Shown here piece after piece: positions 7,753 through 16,268 of a stretch of DNA of 64,000 nt. The stretch spans positions 40,957 through 104,956 of the IMG/VR virus record IMGVR_UViG_3300020469_000021; one strand, given 5' to 3'. Source of the DNA: a virus. The notes under the pieces are model-generated. The model worked only from the letters and a program-made list of their open reading frames with translations. It was not told the origin of the DNA and did not search any database. Each line of letters opens with the position of its first letter. Within the stretch, counting starts at the first letter, position 1. The translations under genes were made by a program, and so were the position numbers.

Positions 7753-8135
7753 TGAACATTTTATACATAGTCAGAGGTCTTTCGGGGAGTGGCAAAACCA
7801 CTCTTGCCCATAATTTATCTCCTGTTGTTTATTCTGCTGATGATTGGTTTACAGATCAAGTAGGTAACTACGCTTTTAATCCAAATGAATTAAAAGTAGC
7901 GCATGAAAATTGTCAAAGAAATGTCAAATATGCTATGACGCAGAAAGCCAATGTTATAGCAGTAGCAAACACTTTCTCTCAAGCATGGGAAGCAGAACCT
8001 TACTTTGCTTTAGCCAAAGAATTTAATTACTCCCCTTTTGTTATTGAGTGTCAAAACTCTTTTCGAAATACACATGGAGTATCACAAGAAACAATTAACT
8101 CAATGAAAGATAGATGGGAGTCTAATTTAATATGA
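7752..8135 (+). CDS. N4BP2-like P-loop kinase (polynucleotide-kinase-like)
   Basis: 127 residues. GLSGSGKTTLA (9-19) is the Walker A loop, SADDWF the acidic lid segment, ANTFSQAWEAEPY the DxNT-like segment and RNTHGVSQETINSMKDRWE the C-terminal signature of the N4BP2/PNK-like AAA_33 ATPases. It would phosphorylate a nucleic-acid 5' end or small molecule using ATP. It is coupled to the macro-domain gene (TAATG) and to the next gene (4 nt overlap). Confidence 0.8.
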   Translation: MNILYIVRGLSGSGKTTLAHNLSPVVYSADDWFTDQVGNYAFNPNELKVAHENCQRNVKYAMTQKANVIAVANTFSQAWEAEPYFALAKEFNYSPFVIECQNSFRNTHGVSQETINSMKDRWESNLI

Positions 8136-8377
8136 AAGAAAAAGGATTATATGATAGATTTGATTTAGAAGAAGCAATTCAAAAAATGGGCATGGTAGAA
8201 GAGGATATAGAATCAATAATGTATGCTTTTTCTGACGCTCCAACGGCTTTTGTTGGGCATCCCTCTGAAGACCAAATATTAAATATGTTGATTGGGGCAA
8301 AAGAGTTGCATAAAGTTAGACAAGAAAAACTTTTTCATATTTTTGAAGATTTAGTTAAAAATAAAATTATAAAATGA
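8132..8377 (+). CDS. Hypothetical protein
   Basis: 81 residues, acidic and helical (DLEEAIQKMGMVEEDIESIMYAF). Overlaps both neighbours by 4 nt. Not recognised. Confidence 0.6.
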   Translation: MKEKGLYDRFDLEEAIQKMGMVEEDIESIMYAFSDAPTAFVGHPSEDQILNMLIGAKELHKVRQEKLFHIFEDLVKNKIIK

Positions 8378-8643
8378 ATAAAAAAAATGATCCATTCTAC
8401 GATGAAGATTTTAATATCACTTGCCCCATCACAAATAAAGATGTTCTTGATGATTGCCATATCGTAATAGAGTTTGGTTATGGTAGTGACAAAGATATGA
8501 CTACTTATACTTTTTCCGCTGTACATGATGAAGTGGGCAAGAAAGTTGTAGCTTACATACAATCGCTCATGCCCAAAGGTAACTCCGTAGAAGATTTTAG
8601 TACAAATGTCATGGACGAATTGTTTGGGAGCGAAAGTTCTTGA
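8374..8643 (+). CDS. Hypothetical protein with two-Cys N-terminus
   Basis: 89 residues (DFNITCPITNKDVLDDCHIVIEFGYGSDKDMTTYTF), looking like a small beta-sandwich. Its TGA stop is embedded in the TTGACA -35 of the next promoter. Confidence 0.6.
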   Translation: MNKKNDPFYDEDFNITCPITNKDVLDDCHIVIEFGYGSDKDMTTYTFSAVHDEVGKKVVAYIQSLMPKGNSVEDFSTNVMDELFGSESS

Positions 8644-8678
8644 CAATTATTTTTTTTCCCTCAATATAGGAAGGTATT

Positions 8679-9632
8679 ATGGAATCAGATACAATGTTTA
8701 GTGGCTTGGTAGGACAATCAAGCGTCAAAAGAAAGTTAGCTTTTTATAAATCCGCTTTCAATCAAACTAGCCTATGCCCATTTTTGTTATTCGCAGGTGC
8801 TAAAGGCTTGGGCAAGACAGAGTTTGCCAAAGCTTTTGCTAATGAACTTAACAATCGAAGTGGTAGTAAAAGACCATTGCTAGAATTAAACTGCTCTACA
8901 TTATCTAATGTTGACACATTTTTTGAACAAGTCTTTCTGCCAATTATTAATAATAATGAAGTTTCAATTTTATTTGATGAAGCGCATGAATTACCCAAAG
9001 ACCTAACCAATGCTTTTTTGACTATTTTTAATACTGAAAGTAGCCCTAATAAGGAATTCATTTGGCAAGAGTCTGTCTGTCATTTTGATTTTACAAGACA
9101 AACCTATATGTTTGCAACGACTGAAACAGATAAGTTGTTTCCACCCTTGAAAGACAGGTTGACCCCAATAGACTTTGAGCCGTATTCTTATGACGAGCTT
9201 TCAAACATTATGGCTCTAAATATTAGTGATGACATTCATATTGATGACGATGCCTTAGAAAGACTTAGTAAGACAACTAGAGGTAACGCGAGAAATGCAG
9301 TCAAAAGAGCTAAGGAAGTCCATCTCTATTGCGAGGCTAAAAGAAAAGATAAGTTTTGCCTTGACGATTTGAGAGATTTAAAAGATACTTTAGATATTCT
9401 TCCGTTTGGAATATCAAGAACAGAAAAGGAAATCTTAGAAATATTACATAAAGATGGGTGTTGCACATTAACATCTCTATCAGCAAAAACAGGTTTAAGC
9501 AAGACTGCGCTAATGCAAGATCATGAAATGTACTTATTGAGAAAGTCTTTTATTGAGATTGATGGCAAAAGAAAGCTAACTCCAAATGGCAGAAAATTAA
9601 TAGCAAGAATATTAGAAGGAGAAACAAAATGA
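8679..9632 (+). CDS. RuvB-like AAA+ ATPase
   Basis: 317 residues. Walker A GAKGLGKTEFAK (40-51), Walker B ILFDEAHEL (DEAH at 100-103), sensor 1 ATTETDKL and arginine-finger region LKDRLTPIDF are followed by an alpha lid and a C-terminal winged helix (EILEILHKDGCCTLTSLSAK...). This order matches Holliday-junction branch-migration helicase RuvB rather than the clamp loader. It would act as a ring on DNA junctions in phage recombination/replication. It starts with its own promoter and a good Shine-Dalgarno (AGGAAGG). No RuvA or RuvC neighbour is seen. Confidence 0.75.
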   Translation: MESDTMFSGLVGQSSVKRKLAFYKSAFNQTSLCPFLLFAGAKGLGKTEFAKAFANELNNRSGSKRPLLELNCSTLSNVDTFFEQVFLPIINNNEVSILFDEAHELPKDLTNAFLTIFNTESSPNKEFIWQESVCHFDFTRQTYMFATTETDKLFPPLKDRLTPIDFEPYSYDELSNIMALNISDDIHIDDDALERLSKTTRGNARNAVKRAKEVHLYCEAKRKDKFCLDDLRDLKDTLDILPFGISRTEKEILEILHKDGCCTLTSLSAKTGLSKTALMQDHEMYLLRKSFIEIDGKRKLTPNGRKLIARILEGETK

Positions 9633-10021
9633 TTGATATAATAAAAACTTGGCAAGCGCCCGATAAAATTGCTTTAGAAATAATTGACTTAGCTTTAACT
9701 CACATTAAAAAAGTTGAGCTTAACCCCGAAGTCGAAACCGAAGGAGATAACTTTGACTATTGGAATAGTTATGATTTGGGAGATGGTAATTATATAGATT
9801 ATAATATTCATTGTGGAGACGAGTGGTGCGAACTTAAACAAGATAGCTCGGGAGAGTATGAATATACTGATCCTAGCACATGGTCTTGGGATGTTGCTTG
9901 TTATGCAGTTAATCCACCAACTGAAGATAACCCCTATCATCAAATAGATACAGATAGAGAGCAATACTTATTTAGTTATAATAAAAAAGGAAATAGAGAG
10001 GTGGAGTTTGAAAATGAGTAA
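9629..10021 (+). CDS. Hypothetical acidic protein
   Basis: 130 residues, strongly acidic and aromatic (DYWNSYDLGDGNYIDYNIHCGDEWCELK). The acidic surface could mimic DNA, but this is only an inference from composition. Overlaps the AAA+ gene by 4 nt. Confidence 0.6.
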   Translation: MIDIIKTWQAPDKIALEIIDLALTHIKKVELNPEVETEGDNFDYWNSYDLGDGNYIDYNIHCGDEWCELKQDSSGEYEYTDPSTWSWDVACYAVNPPTEDNPYHQIDTDREQYLFSYNKKGNREVEFENE

Positions 10022-10238
10022 TGGCAATTATTACGATAGAATTGATTTAGCTAAAAAGAATACTTATGTATTCAGCGTCCCCGCAACTTACTTTTATGAA
10101 GTAGATGCAGATTCCGAAGACGAGGCTAGAAAACTATTAGAAGAAGAAGGGGGCATGGACATCATGGGTACTCTTGGAGAAATCACCCACAAGGATTATA
10201 TGAATGCTACTCTTGAAGAGACTTGGTCAAGTGAATAA
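10014..10238 (+). CDS. Hypothetical protein (DpnD/PcfM-like pattern)
   Basis: 74 residues from the ATG at 10014, which overlaps the previous stop. TYVFSVPATYFYEVDADSEDEARKLLEEE has the beta-strand plus 'A.s.dEA...' helix pattern of small DpnD/PcfM-type phage proteins. Similar patterns occur at 15984 and 24335 in this window. Confidence 0.55.
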   Translation: MSNGNYYDRIDLAKKNTYVFSVPATYFYEVDADSEDEARKLLEEEGGMDIMGTLGEITHKDYMNATLEETWSSE

Positions 10239-10248
10239 ATATAATAAT

Positions 10249-10317
10249 ATGAAATTTTTTTTTGAGTTACTTATTATTGCAACTATTACCATTCTTTTGT
10301 GGTGTTTAGTATTTTGA
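10249..10317 (+). CDS. TM micropeptide
   Basis: 22 residues, MKFFFELLIIATITILLWCL then VF: a single hydrophobic helix. Its TGA overlaps the next ATG. Confidence 0.35.
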   Translation: MKFFFELLIIATITILLWCLVF

Positions 10318-10436
10318 TGAACGAATTTCACGACCCAAAAGATAACTCTTGGAGTAAAAAAGATATTTTTTTGTTGACATACGCTATCGTTATTAATATA
10401 CTCACCCTTAGTTTTATATTATACATTATACTTTAA
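10317..10436 (+). CDS. Small single-TM protein
   Basis: 39 residues. A polar N-terminus (MNEFHDPKDNSWSKKD) leads into a 20-plus-residue hydrophobic helix. Coupled to the upstream micropeptide, suggesting a pair of small membrane proteins. Confidence 0.45.
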   Translation: MNEFHDPKDNSWSKKDIFLLTYAIVINILTLSFILYIIL

Positions 10437-10439
10437 ATT

Positions 10440-11012
10440 ATGAGTGGAGAAGGTTTATCAGTTAGTTTTAGAAGAACGAAAGCGACTACCAAGTCTAATC
10501 AAGAACTCCTTAGAGAGTTTCAAAAGATTATCTATGCTAGTCGAGTGACTACCCACATGAAATGGTATGGTGAAGCTCATAGTGTTGACATACTAGAGCA
10601 TGGTGACGACAATCGACCAAAGTTTCAACAAGAATATGTTGCGATTAAAGATACTTTTCAATTTGAGATTAGCGTTTATGATTCTTGGTATCAAGATGCA
10701 GACCTATATGAATCCCATGAGAGAGAAGATAGCTTTGTTTCTTTTGCTAGAAAATTTGCCGAAGATAATAATTTAATGTATTTCCCCGATGGTTTTCCTG
10801 CTGAATGGATTGAGCAAGAAATAATTGATGGAAAGAAAAATTGGAATCATTATAATGTAAAACCCGATGACAAAAACATTGACAAGATATGTGAAGTGTG
10901 GTATAAATATGGTATGAAAAAATTACAAAACGATTCTGATTCCCTTTGGTATAATACTAGAGATGAAATAAAAGAATTAATGGAGAAAAAAGAACATGAA
11001 TATAGTAGCTGA
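10440..11012 (+). CDS. Hypothetical protein
   Basis: 190 residues, acidic and aromatic, opening MSGEGLSVSFRRTKATTKSN. No domain recognised. Starts 3 nt after the small TM gene and overlaps the next gene by 17 nt. Confidence 0.6.
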   Translation: MSGEGLSVSFRRTKATTKSNQELLREFQKIIYASRVTTHMKWYGEAHSVDILEHGDDNRPKFQQEYVAIKDTFQFEISVYDSWYQDADLYESHEREDSFVSFARKFAEDNNLMYFPDGFPAEWIEQEIIDGKKNWNHYNVKPDDKNIDKICEVWYKYGMKKLQNDSDSLWYNTRDEIKELMEKKEHEYSS

Positions 11013-11211
11013 TGTAAAACATGACTCAGTAGGGAATGACGATGGTTCTTTTGGTGGAGAAGATTTTGTTTTAACAGGTGGAAACGCTTGGCTTAGAATA
11101 GATGGATATTCTTTAATGATTAGCAACCATGAAGACAGAATTTCAATTGCGCTCTTCCATCTTGGGAAAGAAGCTGACGATGAGCTTGAGAGTTTTGATT
11201 ATTTTAAATAA
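10996..11211 (+). CDS. Hypothetical beta-rich protein
   Basis: 71 residues (DFVLTGGNAWLRIDGYSLMISNHEDRISIALFHLG), a typical small beta-sheet phage protein. It is followed by the ligase promoter. Confidence 0.55.
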   Translation: MNIVADVKHDSVGNDDGSFGGEDFVLTGGNAWLRIDGYSLMISNHEDRISIALFHLGKEADDELESFDYFK

Positions 11212-11253
11212 TATCTTGACATCACCTTAAATGTATGTCAACATTATTGAGTA

Positions 11254-12447
11254 ATGAAAAAACTAGACACACTATATAAAGTAGATACCAAAGGTAAATT
11301 GCGTGAATGGACTATGCACATTGATGGCAATTCATTCTATGCAGTCAAGGGTCTTGTCGAAGGCAAAAAGACCCAAGACAAAGCTACGACTACAATCGCT
11401 AAAAATGTTGGCAGATCAAACGAAACAACTCCCGAAGAACAAGCGGAGCTTGAAGCGCAAGCAAAGTTTCAAAAGAAATTAGATTCGGGCTATGCGCTTA
11501 ATGAAATAGACGCGCAAGACAAAAAGTTCTACGAACCAATGCTTGCACATAATTATAAAGATCGCAAGAGTGAAATTGAGTACCCGATCTACTCCCAACC
11601 AAAGCTCGATGGCATTCGTTGTATCGTTCGCATGGAAGGTGATATGCTCGTAGGACGCACTCGTAATGGCAAGGAGATAGAGTGTATCCCTCATATTCTC
11701 AAAAGCCTCAATAGCTTCTTCCTTGACTACCCAAATGCCATTCTTGATGGAGAGTTGTATAATCACGACTTGAGGGACAATTTCAATAAGATTACTTCAC
11801 TTGTTCGCAAACAAAAACCAATTAAATCAGACAAGATGAGCGATAATGCTTTCGCAAAGAAGGTTGCTGATTACGAAGACAGGCTTGCAGAAGCAGAAGA
11901 GACGATTGAATACCATGTGTATGATGTACCTTATCTTAATCATTATTGCACAGAGAATACTACATTCGATATGCGCTTTAATCAACTTGAAAACGCTTTC
12001 AACAAAAGTGCAAACATTATTCAACATAATGTGTTGCTTGTAGAAACATCTAAAGTCGAGAATGAACATGAGCTTGACAATTTGTATGGTCAATATATCG
12101 ACTTAGGCTACGAAGGTCAAATGGTTCGCAAGGACGAATGCTACGAGAACAAGCGCAGTAAAACTCTTCTTAAACGCAAAGAATTTATTGATGCAGAATA
12201 TCGAGTTATCGACATTGATGTGGGCAATGGTAATCGTAGTGGGACTGCAAAGCACCTAGTATGCTTTTGCGAAAATACTCAAAAAACTTTCAATTCAAAT
12301 ATTAAAGGTTCATTTGATTACCTTAAAGAAATTTATGATAATCGCAAGAATTATATTGGTCAGTTAGCGACCATCAAATTTTTTCAGCTTACACCCGATG
12401 GAATACCTAGATTTCCATATGCAATCGGATTTAGAAATTATGAATAA
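11254..12447 (+). CDS. ATP-dependent DNA ligase with N-terminal WGR-like domain
   Basis: 397 residues. The nucleotidyltransferase domain carries QPKLDGIR with the adenylated Lys117 (KxDGxR), then LDGELYN, YEGQMVRKDE and TLLKRKEF as motifs III-V, and an OB-fold C-terminus. Residues 1-60 (LYKVDTKGKLREWTMHIDG...KKTQDKATT) look like a WGR domain, a fusion seen in some phage ligases. It seals DNA nicks with ATP during phage replication and repair. Codon use is somewhat richer in GC (CGC, CTC) than in its neighbours, hinting at a different origin. It has its own TTGACA promoter at 11217. Confidence 0.9.
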   Translation: MKKLDTLYKVDTKGKLREWTMHIDGNSFYAVKGLVEGKKTQDKATTTIAKNVGRSNETTPEEQAELEAQAKFQKKLDSGYALNEIDAQDKKFYEPMLAHNYKDRKSEIEYPIYSQPKLDGIRCIVRMEGDMLVGRTRNGKEIECIPHILKSLNSFFLDYPNAILDGELYNHDLRDNFNKITSLVRKQKPIKSDKMSDNAFAKKVADYEDRLAEAEETIEYHVYDVPYLNHYCTENTTFDMRFNQLENAFNKSANIIQHNVLLVETSKVENEHELDNLYGQYIDLGYEGQMVRKDECYENKRSKTLLKRKEFIDAEYRVIDIDVGNGNRSGTAKHLVCFCENTQKTFNSNIKGSFDYLKEIYDNRKNYIGQLATIKFFQLTPDGIPRFPYAIGFRNYE

Positions 12448-12459
12448 TTTTTTTATATT

Positions 12460-12636
12460 ATGCACTTAGACAATTCACCAACACACAAATATATTTTGAT
12501 TGACACATCTTTAAAGCCTTGCTATGCTTTCATAAGTTCTGCATATTTGACAGAATATGAGGCGAAAACCAAGAACTATGCTTATGCAATGAATCGTGCT
12601 AAAAAGAAATATATATTAAAGAAAGATTGGAAATAA
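12460..12636 (+). CDS. Hypothetical 58-aa protein
   Basis: 58 residues (MHLDNSPTHKYILIDTSLKP...), C-terminally basic. Too short for a 60-residue cut-off but tightly fitted: it follows the ligase by 12 nt and its TAA overlaps the next ATG. Confidence 0.55.
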   Translation: MHLDNSPTHKYILIDTSLKPCYAFISSAYLTEYEAKTKNYAYAMNRAKKKYILKKDWK

Positions 12637-12926
12637 TGAGTGCAAAAAATAGCCACTTAACAATAAGAGAAGATTTACTAGAAGAAGACCCCAACATCTC
12701 TGTTCCTATTCGATTTCTTGACCATCAAGAAGATGCTTGGATTGGAGATAGTGATACTTTATATATAGATGAAGTATATTCTCCCGAAAATGGAGAGCAA
12801 CTAGATGATATGTGGGGCTACAATATGATTATTAAAATCACCGACCCTAACCAAAAAGATCAATATGGCAATGTTTGGAAGGATAGACTAGCTTTCGCAA
12901 TATCAGCAGATTTTGATTGGAATTAA
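12636..12926 (+). CDS. Hypothetical acidic protein
   Basis: 96 residues from the ATG in TAATG (12636); an in-frame TTG at 12627 is unlikely. Acidic and beta-rich (VPIRFLDHQEDAWIGDSDTLYIDEVY). Not recognised. Confidence 0.55.
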   Translation: MSAKNSHLTIREDLLEEDPNISVPIRFLDHQEDAWIGDSDTLYIDEVYSPENGEQLDDMWGYNMIIKITDPNQKDQYGNVWKDRLAFAISADFDWN

Positions 12927-12930
12927 TGTT

Positions 12931-13125
12931 ATGCCAAGTAAAAAAAATCAAGCAGTAGCAAATTGGAAAGACATAAACGGAGATAATTTAGATAGCCCCA
13001 AACCGAAAGAAGTTATAATGGAGTCTAATAAAAAGTTTTACAGAGAGCAAGTAAAAACTATAATGATCGCAACGACAATGTTTTTGCAAATTATTATTTT
13101 TTTAAAAGTATTTAATTTAATATGA
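12931..13125 (+). CDS. Hypothetical protein with C-terminal TM helix
   Basis: 64 residues from ATG 12931. A basic soluble N-terminal half is followed by a hydrophobic C-terminal helix (IMIATTMFLQIIIFLKVFNL), so probably tail-anchored in the membrane. Overlaps the next gene by 4 nt. Confidence 0.5.
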   Translation: MPSKKNQAVANWKDINGDNLDSPKPKEVIMESNKKFYREQVKTIMIATTMFLQIIIFLKVFNLI

Positions 13126-13670
13126 GTATGACAATGAGTGGAGCAAGACTCCGAGGCAATGTAGACAAAGATAAAATTTTAAGAAGGTTTGAGAATGTCT
13201 TACAATTAGTTTACATGAATTGTTTGCCAACAAAAGATGGCAGTTATAAAATTCCTAAAAAAGTTTTTGAATCCGTTCAAACTGAATTAGACTTTAATCC
13301 ACCATCAGAAAATGTTGAAGAGCAAATAAAAAAACGCTATCGAAAAAGAGAAACTTATCGTTTTTGGAAAGAGTTTTTGTGGGCATCAAAAATAGGCAAT
13401 CAAATTGACGCAAAAGAATATCTAATGAAAATATATACCCTTTGTGATAATAAAGGTGTTTATGGCAGTATGACGCATTCTCGCTACGCTTTAGAGACAA
13501 TGACTCTTGCGCTAGATGATTTGTACGGAACAAATGAAACAATCATATCCCAAACCCCATTTAGAGTAAATAAGAAAAAAGTAATTATACCTATTGTTGG
13601 CGGTCAAGGTATTGTTTACAAAAAAAAAGAAACTGAGCAGGACGATCCTGCGGATCAAGTTCCATTTTGA
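13122..13670 (+). CDS. Hypothetical protein with SSB-like acidic C-terminus
   Basis: 182 residues. The body (GNVDKDKILRRFENVLQLVY...YRFWKEFLWASKIGNQ) is not recognised. The last residues, QDDPADQVPF, resemble the acidic -DDxxPF tails by which single-stranded DNA-binding proteins recruit partners. A DNA-replication accessory role is an inference from that tail and from the ligase nearby. Confidence 0.6.
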   Translation: MSMTMSGARLRGNVDKDKILRRFENVLQLVYMNCLPTKDGSYKIPKKVFESVQTELDFNPPSENVEEQIKKRYRKRETYRFWKEFLWASKIGNQIDAKEYLMKIYTLCDNKGVYGSMTHSRYALETMTLALDDLYGTNETIISQTPFRVNKKKVIIPIVGGQGIVYKKKETEQDDPADQVPF

Positions 13671-13708
13671 TCTTGACTATATAAAAACAAATAGTATTAT
13701 AAACATAA

Positions 13709-13885
13709 ATGATTACCGAAAACATAAGTACAGAAAAGTTAGAACAACTATCTCACCAAATAGTAGACTCATGGGACATGGATACCTTAATAGAGTTTGC
13801 TTTAGATAAAGTTGAGGTAGGGTTAATGAGTTTGTCAGATGAAGAATTTAATGAAGAATATGAAAGGTTTTTCAATGACAGATAA
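13709..13885 (+). CDS. Hypothetical 58-aa acidic protein
   Basis: 58 residues, helical and acidic (MITENISTEKLEQLSHQIVD...). It lies 7-8 nt behind a TTGACT/TATTAT promoter (13673-13701), so its mRNA should have practically no leader. Confidence 0.55.
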   Translation: MITENISTEKLEQLSHQIVDSWDMDTLIEFALDKVEVGLMSLSDEEFNEEYERFFNDR

Positions 13886-14075
13886 AAGTGATTTAAATAA
13901 AATAATTTTAGATTCTTTAATTTCTCTTAAAGCAAAGCAAATTAATCTTGATTCTGAATCGGGCAGACAAATAGTTGCAGATGTAGTTGAAGAAAAAGTT
14001 CAACCATATTTTTTTGATCAAATTGAAGCAATCGTTACTCCGCAAAAATCATACGCTTACTCTAAAAATGTTTGA
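13875..14075 (+). CDS. Hypothetical helical protein
   Basis: 66 residues, taking the ATG at 13875 that overlaps the previous stop; an earlier in-frame ATG (13839) would lie deep in the upstream gene. MTDKSDLNKIILDSLISLKAKQ suggests an amphipathic helical protein. Unknown. Confidence 0.5.
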   Translation: MTDKSDLNKIILDSLISLKAKQINLDSESGRQIVADVVEEKVQPYFFDQIEAIVTPQKSYAYSKNV

Positions 14076-14331
14076 TAAATGGCAGAGCGATGACTTAGAA
14101 ATAAATAAGTTGGTAGAGAATGTTTCTCATTTAATTAATAATTGCTTACAAATACTAGATGAAAATGATTTAATTATTGTTCAAAAGAGAATGAATAGCT
14201 TATTAAATAATGGTTTTTTTTGGATGCGTCAAGACAATAGAGAAAGATTTTATTATGATTTAAAAGATTTCGCAAATTGGTTGTGTGACTTTATTGCAGA
14301 AAAAGAAAGAGAATCTTGGGATAAGTCTTGA
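14068..14331 (+). CDS. Hypothetical helical protein
   Basis: 87 residues from the ATG at 14068 (overlapping the previous TGA). Starting at 13987 would give a Lys-rich N-terminus inside the neighbour. Helical (LVENVSHLINNCLQILDENDLIIV). Ends in the TTGACA of the UvdE promoter. Confidence 0.5.
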   Translation: MFDKWQSDDLEINKLVENVSHLINNCLQILDENDLIIVQKRMNSLLNNGFFWMRQDNRERFYYDLKDFANWLCDFIAEKERESWDKS

Positions 14332-14367
14332 CATTTATTTTTATTTATGGCAGAATAGTATTATATT

Positions 14368-15363
14368 ATGAAATTAGGTTTAACTTGTATTAGTGAAGAA
14401 TTAAAACAGAAGGATAAGAAAAAGTATTCTTTTAAAACTATGACTCGCAAAAGATTTAACGATCTTTGTGTAAGAGATGGCAAAGATGAAGCCATTAAAG
14501 AACTATCAGAAAGGATTCTGCATAATGTTCGTACTACTCGCTATATTATTCGCCATTGCATTAGTAATAACATCCTACATTATCGTCTTAGCTCTGCTCT
14601 TTTCCCTCTTGTTACTGACGAAAAGACAGAAGTTGCTTTCGATGATTTACCCGATAAAACTTCAATACAAGAAGAGTTAGATTTTGCGGGTAAAATCGCT
14701 AAAGATTTTGGCATATCTATCGGTTCTCACCCCGATCAGTTCAATGTTCTTGCCTCTCCCGATAGAGAAAAAGTTACTCGCACAATTAATGAGTTAAATT
14801 TTCAAGCAAGCGTTCTTGATATGTTGGGTCTTCCACAAGATCATACTGCGCCAATGAACATTCACATAAACTATACTCCAAAAGCAGATGAAACGCTAGA
14901 GTTAGTTGCTACTAGATTCTTTCGTAATCTTTCTATGTGCGATAAAGGAGTTTACAAACGACTTACTATTGAGAACGAAGATAAAGGCTTCTTCAATGTA
15001 GATAATTGCATTAAATTTAGCGACTATTTATTTAAAACATTTCAAGCAAATATCCCTATTTGCTATGACAATCTACATGACTTTTGCAATCCATCAGAAG
15101 ATCACAATGTCATTTTTCAAGCAGAGCGTTGTGCATATACATGGGTGAATCAAGGAGAAGGTGATAATAATTTTCTTGCTCCTGTCTTTCATTGGTCAGA
15201 AGGTAAGCCCGAAAAACCTCGCTCTCATGCAGAGTATTTTGCTTTGGGTAATATTCCACCTGTTATTGCTATCGATCCAAATAAAGAAGTCAAGTGGGAG
15301 TGCGAAGTAAAGCAAAAAGACAAAGCTATCCGCTTAATGAGAAAAAACTTAGCTTTTGCCTAA
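14368..15363 (+). CDS. uvsE: UV-damage endonuclease (UvdE/UvsE family)
   Basis: 331 residues, close to the family's usual core of about 300. LGLTCISEEL at the N-terminus, YRLSSALFPL (about 72), the metal-site motif SHPDQFNVLASP (about 118), LTIENEDKGF and ICYDNLHDFCNP mark the TIM-barrel, three-metal endonuclease that nicks DNA 5' of UV photoproducts and starts an excision repair independent of UvrABC. This protects phage DNA from sunlight and fits an aquatic or exposed environment. It has its own TTGACA promoter whose -35 overlaps the preceding stop. Confidence 0.93.
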   Translation: MKLGLTCISEELKQKDKKKYSFKTMTRKRFNDLCVRDGKDEAIKELSERILHNVRTTRYIIRHCISNNILHYRLSSALFPLVTDEKTEVAFDDLPDKTSIQEELDFAGKIAKDFGISIGSHPDQFNVLASPDREKVTRTINELNFQASVLDMLGLPQDHTAPMNIHINYTPKADETLELVATRFFRNLSMCDKGVYKRLTIENEDKGFFNVDNCIKFSDYLFKTFQANIPICYDNLHDFCNPSEDHNVIFQAERCAYTWVNQGEGDNNFLAPVFHWSEGKPEKPRSHAEYFALGNIPPVIAIDPNKEVKWECEVKQKDKAIRLMRKNLAFA

Positions 15364-15370
15364 AAAAGTC

Positions 15371-15399
15371 TTGACTTTTTAATTAATTTACTTTAGTCT
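15371..15399 (+). promoter_or_regulatory. Leaderless-type promoter
   Basis: TTGACT, 17 bp, TAGTCT, then 7 nt to the ATG at 15407. This favours 15407 over the in-frame TTG at 15401, which lies before the expected transcription start. Confidence 0.65.
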
Positions 15400-15406
15400 T
15401 TTGGAT

Positions 15407-15700
15407 ATGAGTGAAAAAGATACAATAGATAAAATTAGAAAACTTCGTGCTGATCGTGCGGAACGATTAAGACAGGCTATTTCTGAGCATAATCCCGAAG
15501 CATTATTCGCTGATGGTTTTGATGAGTCGATTATCGGTTATTCTAGTGATGGAAAAGTCATCTATTCTGTTGATATGATCGTAGGAACTCTTGTCAACAG
15601 AGATGGCATGACTCCCGATGAAGCGATAGATTATTTTAATTTTAATATGGAGTGCGCTTACCTTGGCGAATATACTCCAATCTATATGTACGAGGAATAA
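15407..15700 (+). CDS. Hypothetical protein
   Basis: 97 residues. The basic N-terminal helix (IDKIRKLRADRAERLRQAI) and VNRDGMTPDEAIDYFNFNMECAYLGEYTPIYMYEE are typical of a small phage family whose C-terminus reads 'D.A.e.....v..a..G..tPv'. Function unknown. Start set by the promoter spacing. Confidence 0.6.
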   Translation: MSEKDTIDKIRKLRADRAERLRQAISEHNPEALFADGFDESIIGYSSDGKVIYSVDMIVGTLVNRDGMTPDEAIDYFNFNMECAYLGEYTPIYMYEE

Positions 15701-15703
15701 ATA

Positions 15704-15973
15704 ATGAATAAAGGATTATACACAGAAATAGTTTGGTCTAAAGGTAGAACAAAAGAAGAGATGGTGAAACAAACATCTTGGTCTAGTTCAAAAGATTATA
15801 GTGGGCTAAGTGGTTTGAAGTTCCATTGTTACTCTTTTAATAATGATGTTCAAATTACTGCAATTACTAGCCAAGGAGTTAGCCACAATAAATATTTACA
15901 GATTCCTGTTGACAAGATCGAAGAAGTATGTAAGACTCTCATGCGATCAAAGAAACTAATGGAGAGTAATTAA
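15704..15973 (+). CDS. Hypothetical protein
   Basis: 89 residues (WSKGRTKEEMVKQTSWSSSKDYSGLSGLKFHCYSF). Small mixed alpha/beta protein, unknown. Confidence 0.55.
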   Translation: MNKGLYTEIVWSKGRTKEEMVKQTSWSSSKDYSGLSGLKFHCYSFNNDVQITAITSQGVSHNKYLQIPVDKIEEVCKTLMRSKKLMESN

Positions 15974-15983
15974 ATAAAGACCT

Positions 15984-16268
15984 ATGAAAAGAGAATATTG
16001 CGTTGGAATTAAAATTATTAACTGCTTTTATGTTGAAGCAGAAAGTCGAGAGGAAGCAGAGGAAATAGTAAGAGAGTATGACCCATACAAGACTCTTGAC
16101 GATTGTGATTTTAATATTGAATATGCTGACCCTACAAATGGGGAAACTGCATGGAAAATAAAAGCAAATGAAATTGATTGGTCTGAACTTTGTGATGAGC
16201 ATGATAATTATCTTGACAAGCGCATAGATGATCTTTATGGTGATGATCCTACTTACGAAACAAAATGA
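15984..16268 (+). CDS. Hypothetical protein (DpnD/PcfM-like pattern)
   Basis: 94 residues. CVGIKIINCFYVEAESREEAEEIVREYDP shares the strand-strand-helix pattern of 10014-10238. Acidic C-terminus. Overlaps the next gene by 4 nt. Confidence 0.55.
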   Translation: MKREYCVGIKIINCFYVEAESREEAEEIVREYDPYKTLDDCDFNIEYADPTNGETAWKIKANEIDWSELCDEHDNYLDKRIDDLYGDDPTYETK

